Assembly (NCBI GenBank): GCA_031261805.1
Contig: JAISIX010000097.1
Coordinates: 1-35,308 of the forward strand
From: Mediterranea sp. (in: CFB group bacteria)
GTDB lineage: Bacteria; Bacteroidota; Bacteroidia; Bacteroidales; Bacteroidaceae
DNA length: 35,308 bases
Reading direction: 5' to 3'
Shown here: piece by piece, positions 13,909 through 21,243 of the stretch
How positions within the stretch are numbered: position 1 is the stretch's first letter
How the letters are laid out: each line of letters opens with the position of its first letter
Translations under genes and position numbers: made by a program
Notes under the pieces: model-generated
Database searches by the model: none
Told to the model about the DNA's origin: nothing
What the model saw: the letters and a program-made list of their open reading frames with translations, nothing else

Positions 13909-14887
13909 AACGAAAGAGTTTATCCAAATAGAAGTGCAACAGTTTCTTTAGCAGAAGAATGATAACCACAGGCAATAAGACAGCAGCCGGCTCCGCCAAC
14001 GGGACAAGAAAGAGTGGAACCAATACGGCAAACAAGAAGAACGCCATAAGAGGTTGCCTCACAAGATATCCGCACATCATAGCGGTACAGGCCAACAAGG
14101 AGATGCAGAAGTAAAACAGTAACATGTAAAGGCTGGTATCAAGACTGAGATTCTCCATGCACACAAACATCAGCCACAAGGGGAGAAATAGGATGAAATG
14201 GCTGTGGAATACATACTTAACGTTTGTTCGGAGCAAAGCCCTAACCGAGGTATATTGACGAATATAGGGAAGAGCCTCATGCTCCAACAGAGGCAGGATA
14301 TACAACGCTTGAGCGAATGCTCCAAAGAGATAAAAGACAGCCCGGTTGGCATGGAACAGTCCCAGCCCTGCTACCAGATAGCACAGTAAGAGCAGAAGAA
14401 AGTTCTTCCGGAAAGCGATTTGATAACGATAATTCCCCTTTAGGAACAACGGGTTGCTCACCGACATTGACTTTATCCTGAAACAGGGCAGATAAGATAT
14501 AAGAACTGCTAAAAACGGATACACCAATGCAAGCCAATAATCTTGCCGGAACAAAGACGCACAAACAAATGGTATAGACAACAATATGTATTCCAAGGCA
14601 AACAGACTATTATACCTTTTTCCCAAGCTATATCGGACAAAGCCAATATCCCTACGTCTGCCATTCAGGGCATACACAAGCAGACCGTAGCCTACAGGCA
14701 AATACCAACCCTGCTGCACCTTCAACAAAGCCATCCATGCAATTCCTAACAAGATGACCAATAGGCAACATCTCAATAAGCCGACATCCGCTACCGCCCT
14801 ATAGCACGCTTTACACCGGAGTTTGAGAAGAATGCGGTACAAGCCGCTATGGCGACTTGTACCGTATCTCTTAGCGAGCTGTTTCAC
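13883..14887 (-). CDS. Multi-spanning ABC permease subunit
   Basis: 334 residues with about nine hydrophobic segments (for example LLVILLGIAWMALL, FILFLPLWLMFV, AAVLLPVVIILLL) and no enzymatic motif. It starts with GTG at 14887, inside the last 17 bases of the GG-peptide gene (14871-15011), and ends inside the ABC ATPase gene. Such overlaps indicate coupled translation. No close family is recognised by eye. The arrangement suggests the membrane part of an ABC-2-like transporter. Substrate unknown, presumably the co-encoded peptide. Confidence 0.8.
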   Translation of the reverse strand: MKQLAKRYGTSRHSGLYRILLKLRCKACYRAVADVGLLRCCLLVILLGIAWMALLKVQQGWYLPVGYGLLVYALNGRRRDIGFVRYSLGKRYNSLFALEYILLSIPFVCASLFRQDYWLALVYPFLAVLISYLPCFRIKSMSVSNPLFLKGNYRYQIAFRKNFLLLLLCYLVAGLGLFHANRAVFYLFGAFAQALYILPLLEHEALPYIRQYTSVRALLRTNVKYVFHSHFILFLPLWLMFVCMENLSLDTSLYMLLFYFCISLLACTAMMCGYLVRQPLMAFFLFAVLVPLFLVPLAEPAAVLLPVVIILLLKKLLHFYLDKLFRYDTNQQSV

Positions 14888-15011
14888 TGCACCCGAATAA
14901 GAGGATTAGCGCAATGACAGCACCTGCCACCAAGGGAAGAATCCCTCCATCCGTGGTTCTCATTTCTTCCAGCGTCAAGTCCTCAACGCCATACAAATTC
15001 AATGTATCCAT
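14871..15011 (-). CDS. GG-leader hydrophobic peptide precursor (46 aa) heading the ABC/MutS operon
   Basis: The leader starts MDTLNLYGVEDLTLEEMRTT and ends DGG (22-23). The 23-residue core has a hydrophobic run (LPLVAGAVIALILLFG) followed by CSETAR. Compared with the 51-residue peptide the leader is nearly the same but the core differs. The gene overlaps the GTG start of the permease by 17 bases and is the first gene after the promoter at 15132-15162. This places peptide, ABC transporter and MutS-like ATPase in one transcript. Confidence 0.87.
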   Translation of the reverse strand: MDTLNLYGVEDLTLEEMRTTDGGILPLVAGAVIALILLFGCSETAR

Positions 15012-15189
15012 GCGAATTAAAATTTAACAATTATCACTAAGTCGCGAGGATTCAATTTCAAAGCTCCCATCACACTGATTAACCGGTATCTCAACGGGAA
15101 CGAACCTTGTCCTTTATCCTTTCTGACACGGCAAAGGTAAAGAGCTATTTGCCTAATCCAATAGATACGCCGTAGCGATAAAGTCTACA
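14946..15189. repeat. 244-bp promoter-UTR-leader module, copy B
   Basis: Gapless partner of 11357-11600. The start codon, -7 box and -33 box sit at identical offsets. The module ends at GTCTACA in both copies. Confidence 0.88.
15132..15162 (-). promoter_or_regulatory. Promoter of the peptide-ABC-MutS operon
   Basis: -7 box TACCTTTG (15139-15132) and ATTG at the -33 position (15162-15159), 19 bases apart, on the minus strand. The predicted 5' UTR is about 115 nt. Its first 48 bases are identical to those of the other module. Confidence 0.7.
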
Positions 15190-15423
15190 TTTTTTCGAGA
15201 CATTCTTTCTGCACATCCTTTGATTCTCTGACATAATCTTCCATAAAGTCAATTCCCAGTACCGTTGTCACTTCTTCCAGCAGAAGTTTAAATGAGTATC
15301 CGCAACGTTACGCAAACTCCTCAAAGAAGACCCCACCATTAAGATTGTAACCATCCGAAACGTTGGCATCAAGCTGGCAGTTGGGTAAGCCGCTGGATGC
15401 TTATGAGACAGCTTCGCGATTAA
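15185..15423. pseudogene. Gene remnants between peptide island and TPP-enzyme gene
   Basis: No intact gene. On the plus strand 15305-15388 encodes TLRKLLKEDPTIKIVTIRNV followed by GIKLAVG and a stop. This resembles the C-terminal wing of OmpR-type response regulators, but a stop lies just upstream and the usual GYK motif is changed. On the minus strand an open stretch ending at 15185 encodes YSFKLLLEEVTTVLGIDFM and continues to LEKM without a start codon; I do not recognise it. Both look like decayed ends left by rearrangement. Confidence 0.4.
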
Positions 15424-17238
15424 TCACTTATCGTACCGATACACGCACTTCGCCTGTAGCTCCTCGGGCATAAACGGTGCCATCTTCTCCAATGGGGCCG
15501 ACGACATGCGCCCGTTCTCATCCATGAAGGAGGCCGACTTGGGGAAGAGCGTCTGCAACGGTGCCATCGTTATCTCGCAGATGGCCGGGCCTTCGGTGGC
15601 CAGGACCTTGGCTATCGTATTCTGGAGCGCCTCCCCCTCTTCGTGGGTACGGGTGAAAGGGATGCCATAAGCGCCTGCAATCTTCTCCATATCGGGGCAT
15701 ATCACGCCGCTATGGGGATCGCTGCCAGTATAGTGTCCTTGGAAGAAGGACTGCTGGGTGGTCTTGATGGCAAGGTAACCTTGGTTCTCCAGCACGAATA
15801 GCTTGATCGGCAGGTGGTAAGTGAGGAGCGTTTGCAGCTCTTGCAGGTTCATCTGTATGCTACCATCACCGGTGACGAGGATGGTACGTCCTCCGGTGGC
15901 ATTAGCCACGGCAGCTCCGATGGCGGCGGGCAGGTCGTAGCCCATGGCGGCACAACCTTGGTTGGCAAAGACACGTACGCCACGGTTCACCTGCATGGCT
16001 TGGTAGGTAGAGGTATAGGCCGTTCCGTTGCCGGTCACCACTACGTCGCCTTCGGTGAGCTGCTTGAACAGTTCGTCGGCAAACACGTAAGAGTTGGTGT
16101 AGCCGGGTTGCGAGGGGTTGTCGTCGAAGAGGGAGGGCAGCTGCCGCTCAATATCGCGCCCCCACTGCCTCCAGTGGTCGAAGGAGGGGAGTGTGACACC
16201 CTCCAGCTTCTGCCCGAGCGTGTCGAAGAAGTCGCGCAGGTCGGCATGGATGGGCAGGTCGATGGAGAGCGTAGGTTTCTTCAGCTCGTTCGCGTCGATG
16301 TCCACCATCACCTTGTAGGCGTGTGGAGCCAGCAGGTCGTAGGCATAGCTCACCTGCCGGATGCTGAGGCGGGTACCAAGTACGATAAGGAGGTCGGCGT
16401 TCTGCACCATGATGTTGCCGATGCGGTCGCCGCAGATGCCTGGCTTGCCGAAGCAGAGTGGATGGTCGTGCCAGAGGATGTCGGAGCCACTAATGGCCGT
16501 TACTACCGGGACACCCATCTGTTCGGCCAGGGCGATGAATGACTCTACCCGCTCAGCCAGACGTACCCCACCTCCCACGTACAACACGGGGCTATGGGCT
16601 GCTTGCAATTTCTGCAGGAGCAGGTCTACTGCCCCGGCATTGAGCACCGGCGTTTCGGCCTTCTCCAACTCTGTGGGCACAAATTCGCGCAACTGCCCTT
16701 CGTCTACCATCGCCCCTTGCACGTCGAGGGGGATGTCGAGCCATACGGGGCCGGGGCGTCCGTGCAAAGCCAAGTAGACGCTACGGTCGAGGTAATACTT
16801 GATGTCCAGTGGGTCGGTCACCATCACGGCCATCTTGGTGATGGGGCGTACGATGTCCACGATGTCCACCTCCTGGTCGCCCAACTGCCGGAGGTTCAGG
16901 TCGGGGCAGGCACTGATGGTAGTGCTCTGTTTCACCTGTCCGGAGATGTAGAGGGCGGGGATGGAGTCGCACCATTGCCCCAGCACGCCTGTCAGCGCGT
17001 TGGTTCCGCCAGGGCCGGTGGTAACGTTGGTCACGCAGAGTTTGCCTGAGGTGCGATAGTATCCTTCGGCGGCGATGGCCGAAGCTTGTTCGTGGTGGTT
17101 GCACAGGTAGTGTATGTGCGGGTTGCGTCCGATGGAATCGTTGAGGTGCATGGCGCCACCGCCAGTCACCAGGAACACGTGGTCGATGCCATACGTGCGG
17201 TACAGATGCTCGAAGATGAAATCGCTAACCTTAATCAT
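15424..17238 (-). CDS. Thiamine-diphosphate-dependent enzyme (acetolactate synthase-like)
   Basis: 604 residues with the three-domain layout of the ALS/pyruvate oxidase family. The N-terminal Pyr domain has catalytic Glu50 (NHHEQASAIAAEGYYR), the central domain is a Rossmann fold (about 190-340), and the C-terminal PP domain carries the ThDP/Mg motif GDGSIQMN. It lacks the usual context of branched-chain biosynthesis and a regulatory subunit. It is 17 bases downstream of a GT2 glycosyltransferase on the same strand. Homologues of this type are found in surface-polysaccharide loci, where they act on sugar or keto-acid precursors. The substrate cannot be told from sequence. Confidence 0.85.
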   Translation of the reverse strand: MIKVSDFIFEHLYRTYGIDHVFLVTGGGAMHLNDSIGRNPHIHYLCNHHEQASAIAAEGYYRTSGKLCVTNVTTGPGGTNALTGVLGQWCDSIPALYISGQVKQSTTISACPDLNLRQLGDQEVDIVDIVRPITKMAVMVTDPLDIKYYLDRSVYLALHGRPGPVWLDIPLDVQGAMVDEGQLREFVPTELEKAETPVLNAGAVDLLLQKLQAAHSPVLYVGGGVRLAERVESFIALAEQMGVPVVTAISGSDILWHDHPLCFGKPGICGDRIGNIMVQNADLLIVLGTRLSIRQVSYAYDLLAPHAYKVMVDIDANELKKPTLSIDLPIHADLRDFFDTLGQKLEGVTLPSFDHWRQWGRDIERQLPSLFDDNPSQPGYTNSYVFADELFKQLTEGDVVVTGNGTAYTSTYQAMQVNRGVRVFANQGCAAMGYDLPAAIGAAVANATGGRTILVTGDGSIQMNLQELQTLLTYHLPIKLFVLENQGYLAIKTTQQSFFQGHYTGSDPHSGVICPDMEKIAGAYGIPFTRTHEEGEALQNTIAKVLATEGPAICEITMAPLQTLFPKSASFMDENGRMSSAPLEKMAPFMPEELQAKCVYRYDK

Positions 17239-17255
17239 CGCTGTTTCTTATTTTT

Positions 17256-18281
17256 TTAGTTGAATAGTGGTGCGTTACTTATCTGCTCTCTTCCTCCTTT
17301 GGAGTCTTTGCTCTTCTCCTCTTTTTCCCTAGGGGTGGCTGGGGGGAAGTTGACCCGCTCGCGTTCTATCACCAGCGGGCGCTTGCGCACTTGGGTATAG
17401 ATGGCGCCGATATACTCTCCGATGACACCAATGAAAAGCAGCTGCACGGCGGAGAAGAAGAACAGGCCGATAACCAGCGGGGCCACGCCCGCATCGAAGC
17501 TGTCCCAGTACATCAGTTTATAGACAAGATAGCCCAGCCCCACCACCAAGCTGAGGGCGGCCACCACGAAACCGATAAAGCTGGCCAGGCGGAGCGGCAG
17601 CTTGGAGTGGTTGACAAAGCCCAGCATGGCCATGTCGTAGAGGGTGTAGAAGTTGTTCTTCGTTTTCCCTTTCTGCCGCACGGGTTGGGTGTAGTTGACA
17701 AAGCATAGGTCGGCCCCCAGCTCGGCCACCATGCCACGGAAGTAAGGATACGGGTCGTCGATGTCTCGCAGGGTTTGCAGGAACGACTGGTCGTACAGCC
17801 CGAAGCCGGTGAAGTTGCTGATATGGTCTACGGCGGACGACTTGGCCATCAGCGTGTAGTAGAGTTTGCGCAAGGCAAACATCAGGGGGTTCTCCTTGCT
17901 CTTGTTCTTCACCGCTACCACGATGCGGTTTCCCTCCTCCCATTTCTGTATCAGGGTGGGGATGAGCGTGGGCGGGTCTTGGAGGTCGGCCACCATGAGT
18001 ATGGCGGCATCGCCAGTGGCCTGTAGCAGTCCGTAGTAGGGCGAGCGTATGTGCCCAAAATTCCGAATATTCAGAATGAGCTTCACATTCCTATCTTCCC
18101 GCGCCAGCCGGCGCAGGATGGCAACCGTTTTATCGGTCGATGCGTTATCGATAAAAATATGTTCGTAGGTATAGCCTGGCAGCGCGTCAAACTGCTGCTT
18201 CACTTGGCCATACACATCCATCACGTTTTCCTCCTCGTTGTAACAAGGGGTAACAATGCTTATTTTCTTCTTTACTTCCAT
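17256..18281 (-). CDS. GT2 glycosyltransferase with two C-terminal membrane helices
   Basis: 341 residues from the ATG at 18281. An upstream in-frame ATG at 18389 is rejected because a promoter (-7 at 18359-18366) lies downstream of it. The catalytic domain starts ISIVTPCYNEEENV and has IDNASTDKT and the metal-binding VADLQDPP. Two helices at about 235-300 (FIGFVVAALSLVVGLGYLVY, VIGLFFFSAVQLLFIG) precede a basic tail. This is the polyprenyl-phosphate glycosyltransferase layout (GtrB/ArnC/DPM-like), which loads a sugar on a lipid carrier. Paired with the TPP enzyme at 15424. Confidence 0.88.
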   Translation of the reverse strand: MEVKKKISIVTPCYNEEENVMDVYGQVKQQFDALPGYTYEHIFIDNASTDKTVAILRRLAREDRNVKLILNIRNFGHIRSPYYGLLQATGDAAILMVADLQDPPTLIPTLIQKWEEGNRIVVAVKNKSKENPLMFALRKLYYTLMAKSSAVDHISNFTGFGLYDQSFLQTLRDIDDPYPYFRGMVAELGADLCFVNYTQPVRQKGKTKNNFYTLYDMAMLGFVNHSKLPLRLASFIGFVVAALSLVVGLGYLVYKLMYWDSFDAGVAPLVIGLFFFSAVQLLFIGVIGEYIGAIYTQVRKRPLVIERERVNFPPATPREKEEKSKDSKGGREQISNAPLFN

Positions 18282-18358
18282 AAAGTTTTGTATGCTGCAG
18301 TCCGCCGTGGAGCTGCCCTTCGGCAAGCCGAAAGTTATATAACATGAATTACAACGGG

Positions 18359-18389
18359 CAAAAGTAGCGAGAATAGGCGAATAAACCAA
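18359..18389 (-). promoter_or_regulatory. Promoter of GT2/TPP-enzyme operon
   Basis: -7 box TACTTTTG (18366-18359) and TTGG at 18389-18386, 19 bases apart, on the minus strand. It decides the start codon of the GT2 gene (18281). Confidence 0.65.
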
Positions 18390-18434
18390 GATGTTTGTCG
18401 CAAAGATTGCGTATAGGGGGTTGAAACAACAGAA

Positions 18435-18463
18435 AGGGGTGTACCGTTAACCGATACACCCCT
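18435..18463 (-). terminator. Hairpin after rubrerythrin gene
   Basis: AGGGGTGTA (18435-18443) pairs perfectly with TACACCCCT (18455-18463). It lies 52 bases past the rubrerythrin stop and is followed on the minus strand by TTCTGTTGTTTC. Confidence 0.65.
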
Positions 18464-18514
18464 CACCATTGAAAAACACAAAACTAAACTATTAACCTAT
18501 TGAAAATGAAATGT

Positions 18515-19093
18515 CTAATAGTTCTCTTTCTTCACCTCGAAGTAAGCTTGCGGATGCAGGCAGGCCGGGCATACCTCGGGAGCTTCCTTGCCCACGGTGA
18601 TATAGCCACAATTGCGGCATTGCCATACCACTTCACCCTCTTTGGCGAAGACGTGCATATTCTCGAGATTGTTCACAAAAGCCAAGTAGCGCTCTTCGTG
18701 CCCCTTCTCGGCCACACAGATGTTGCGATACATAGCGGCAACCATGGGGAATCCTTCTTGCTCGGCCACATCGGCAAAGCGAGGATAGAGTACATACCAC
18801 TCTTCGTTCTCGCCGGCGGCAGCCTCTCGTAAGTTCTCCAAGGTAGTGCCGATGACACCGGCCGGATAGCTGGCAGTGATCTCTACCATGCCCCCCTCCA
18901 GAAACTTAAACATACGCTTGGCATGTTCCTTCTCTTGGTCGGCCGTTTCGGTGAAAATAGCAGCGATTTGTTCGTAGCCTTCCTTCTTTGCGACACTTGC
19001 AAAATAGGTGTAGCGCATTCTTGCTTGTGATTCGCCTGCGAACGAGGTCAGCAGGTTCTTTTCGGTTTGAGTACCTTTGATGCTCTTAGTCAT
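18515..19093 (-). CDS. rbr: Rubrerythrin
   Basis: 192 residues from ATG 19093. A more upstream frame (to 19168) is rejected because the promoter -7 box lies at 19166-19173. The N-terminal ferritin-like diiron domain has Glu21 in FAGESQARMRY, EKEH (54-57) and EEWYVLY, with a second EKGHEERY. The C-terminal rubredoxin-like iron site has CRNCG and CPACLHP. It reduces hydrogen peroxide in the cytoplasm with electrons from rubredoxin-type carriers, a standard oxidative-stress enzyme of anaerobes. Single gene with its own promoter and terminator. Confidence 0.96.
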   Translation of the reverse strand: MTKSIKGTQTEKNLLTSFAGESQARMRYTYFASVAKKEGYEQIAAIFTETADQEKEHAKRMFKFLEGGMVEITASYPAGVIGTTLENLREAAAGENEEWYVLYPRFADVAEQEGFPMVAAMYRNICVAEKGHEERYLAFVNNLENMHVFAKEGEVVWQCRNCGYITVGKEAPEVCPACLHPQAYFEVKKENY

Positions 19094-19165
19094 AATACTG
19101 GTATTATTGTTAATAAAAAAATGGATTGCCTCACTATTTATGGGACTCCTCCCACAATTACAACG

Positions 19166-19173
19166 CAAATATA
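19166..19173 (-). promoter_or_regulatory. -7 box of rubrerythrin promoter
   Basis: On the minus strand this reads TATATTTG, matching TAnnTTTG, 72 bases before the start codon at 19093. No clear -33 box. Confidence 0.55.
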
Positions 19174-19313
19174 ACGGTTTTGTTCAGCAGTTGAGCCGCT
19201 TCACCTCATCTATTTGTACTATAACAAGATAGAAAAAAGCGATGGAAAGGTCAGAACAAGGGCAAAGCAGAAAATAACATGTTTAAGAACACATACATTC
19301 AGTTTCTTTTGTC

Positions 19314-19321
19314 TACTTTTG
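19314..19321 (+). promoter_or_regulatory. -7 box of SulP transporter promoter
   Basis: TACTTTTG matches TAnnTTTG, 37 bases before the ATG at 19359. Confidence 0.55.
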
Positions 19322-19358
19322 CAGCCTCATTCTTAGATTGGAAAAAGAGCACATCATC

Positions 19359-21029
19359 ATGAAGTTAATGGAATGGCGCCCCAAGTTGGTGGCTTGCCTC
19401 AAAGATTACTCGAAAGGAACGTTGATGTCCGACCTCATGGCCGGCATCATTGTAGGTATCGTAGCCCTGCCGCTGGCCATCGCCTTCGGCATCGCCTCGG
19501 GGGTATCGCCCGAGAAAGGTATTATCACAGCCATCATCGCGGGGTTCGTTATCTCGCTGCTGGGTGGCAGCCGGGTACAGATAGGTGGTCCCACGGGGGC
19601 GTTTATCATCATCGTCTACGGCATCATCCAGCAGTACGGCGAGGGCGGGCTGATAGTGGCCACGCTCATGGCCGGCGTACTCCTTATATTATTAGGAGCC
19701 TTTAAGCTGGGAGCCGTGGTAAAGTTCATCCCCTACCCCATCATCGTGGGGTTCACCAGCGGCATCGCCGTCACCATCTTCACCACGCAGGTGGCCGACG
19801 CCTGCGGCCTGACGTTTGGCGGCGAAAAGGTGCCGGGCGACTTCGTGGGGAAGTGGATGCTTTACTTCCACCACTTCGACACCCTCAATCTCCCCAACCT
19901 GATAGTCTGCCTCGTCAGCATCCTCATCATCGCCTTCACGCCCCGCTTCCTGCGCAAGGTACCCGGCTCGCTCGTCGCCATCGTACTGGTGACGGCAGGT
20001 GTCTACCTGCTCCAGACGCTGGCCGGCGTTGACGGCATCCCCACCATCGGAGACCGCTTCAGCATCCGCCCCGCGCTGCCCGACGCCGCCCTACCCGCCT
20101 TGGGTTGGGAAACCATCCGCGAACTCTTTCCCGCCGCCGTCACCATCGCCGTGCTGGGCGCCATCGAATCGTTGCTCTCGGCCACTGTGGCCGATGGCGT
20201 GATTGGCGACCGCCACGACTCCAACACCGAGCTGATGGCACAGGGAGCGGCCAACCTCCTCGCCCCCCTCTTCGGGGGCATCCCCGCCACAGGCGCCATC
20301 GCCCGCACCATGACCAACATCAACAACGGCGGACGTACTCCCGTGGCAGGCATGGTGCACGCCATTGTGCTGCTACTCATCCTCCTTTTCCTCATGCCAC
20401 TGGCCCAATACATACCCATGGCCTGTCTGGCCGGCGTGCTGGTAGTAGTGTCTTACAACATGAGCGGCTGGCGGGTGTTCCGCGCCCTCCTGAAAAGCCC
20501 AAGAGCCGACGTGGTAGTACTGCTCATCACCTTCTTCCTCACCGTGCTGTTCGACCTCACCATCGCCATTGAGGTAGGGCTGGTCATCGCCTGCGTGCTC
20601 TTCATGAAACGGGTGATGGAAACCACCGAAATCTCGGTGGTGACCGACGAGATAGACCCCTCGGCCGAGGTGGACATCGCCCTGCACGAGGAACACCTCC
20701 TCATCCCCCGGGGCGTAGAGGTGTACGAAATCAATGGCCCCTACTTCTTCGGCATCGCCACCAAGTTCGAAGAGACCATGGCACAGCTGGGCGACCGCCC
20801 CCGCTACCGCATCATCCGCATGAGGCAAGTCCCCTTCATCGACTCTACCGGCATCCACAACCTCACCACCCTCTGCCAAATGTCGCAGAAGGAGAAGATA
20901 ACCATCATCCTCTCGGGCGTCAACCCCGAGGTGCACCGGGCCTTGGAGAAGGCTGGCTTCTGCGAGCTGCTGGGACGCGAAAACATCTGTCCCAACATCA
21001 ACGAGGCACTGGAACGGGTGAAACAGTAA
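19359..21029 (+). CDS. SulP-family anion transporter with STAS domain
   Basis: 556 residues from ATG 19359. A TTG at 19338 in the same frame is also possible but would leave only a 10-nt leader after the promoter. The membrane domain has 12-14 helices with the SulP hallmark 'MAGIIVGIVALPLAIAFGIA' and 'SRVQIGGPTGAF', followed by a cytoplasmic STAS domain from about 430 (VYEINGPYFFGIATKF, FIDSTGIHNL). The family moves sulfate, bicarbonate or other anions across the inner membrane. Substrate cannot be assigned by sequence alone. It is monocistronic with its own promoter. Confidence 0.93.
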   Translation: MKLMEWRPKLVACLKDYSKGTLMSDLMAGIIVGIVALPLAIAFGIASGVSPEKGIITAIIAGFVISLLGGSRVQIGGPTGAFIIIVYGIIQQYGEGGLIVATLMAGVLLILLGAFKLGAVVKFIPYPIIVGFTSGIAVTIFTTQVADACGLTFGGEKVPGDFVGKWMLYFHHFDTLNLPNLIVCLVSILIIAFTPRFLRKVPGSLVAIVLVTAGVYLLQTLAGVDGIPTIGDRFSIRPALPDAALPALGWETIRELFPAAVTIAVLGAIESLLSATVADGVIGDRHDSNTELMAQGAANLLAPLFGGIPATGAIARTMTNINNGGRTPVAGMVHAIVLLLILLFLMPLAQYIPMACLAGVLVVVSYNMSGWRVFRALLKSPRADVVVLLITFFLTVLFDLTIAIEVGLVIACVLFMKRVMETTEISVVTDEIDPSAEVDIALHEEHLLIPRGVEVYEINGPYFFGIATKFEETMAQLGDRPRYRIIRMRQVPFIDSTGIHNLTTLCQMSQKEKITIILSGVNPEVHRALEKAGFCELLGRENICPNINEALERVKQ

Positions 21030-21170
21030 ACGGTCCTCAAAGCGCTTATCTTTCACCATAAACACCTATTAATATGCACGTTACAAACAGGCAAAAGCAG
21101 TGAAAGCAGGAAAGCGCAACTTTTAGGCAAAGGATGATTTTGGAGCAGTTGCCCCGAAATATTCGCCCTC

Positions 21171-21204
21171 TTTGCCTTTTTCTTCACGCAAAACACTATC
21201 TTTG
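21171..21204 (+). promoter_or_regulatory. Promoter of DUF2723 gene
   Basis: -33 box TTTG (21171-21174) and -7 box TATCTTTG (21197-21204), 22 bases apart. It places the transcription start near 21210 and so supports the ATG at 21244 over an in-frame start at 21172. Confidence 0.65.
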
Positions 21205-21243
21205 CGCCTACGTAACTTGTTTTTAACGAATAGACTACGATTA

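Noticed and set aside
15814-16542. Long open frame antisense to the TPP-enzyme gene; similar antisense frames at 20373-21065, 23563-24294, 27605-28210 and 29291-30208
   Set aside because: They lie opposite well-supported genes in GC-rich sequence, and their His/Val/Gly-rich translations are typical shadows of the coding strand.
17256-18389. Upstream start for the GT2 glycosyltransferase at 18389
   Set aside because: A consensus promoter lies at 18359-18389, inside the extension. The family N-terminus begins at MEVKKKISIV.
21126-21176. Possible terminator GGCAAAG...CTTTGCC after the SulP gene
   Set aside because: The stem is only 7 bp with a loop of about 37 bases, and its right arm overlaps the -33 box of the next gene; too weak to call.
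21172-21243. Upstream start for the DUF2723 protein at 21172
   Set aside because: The -33 and -7 boxes (21171-21204) fall in this stretch, so it cannot be in the mRNA.
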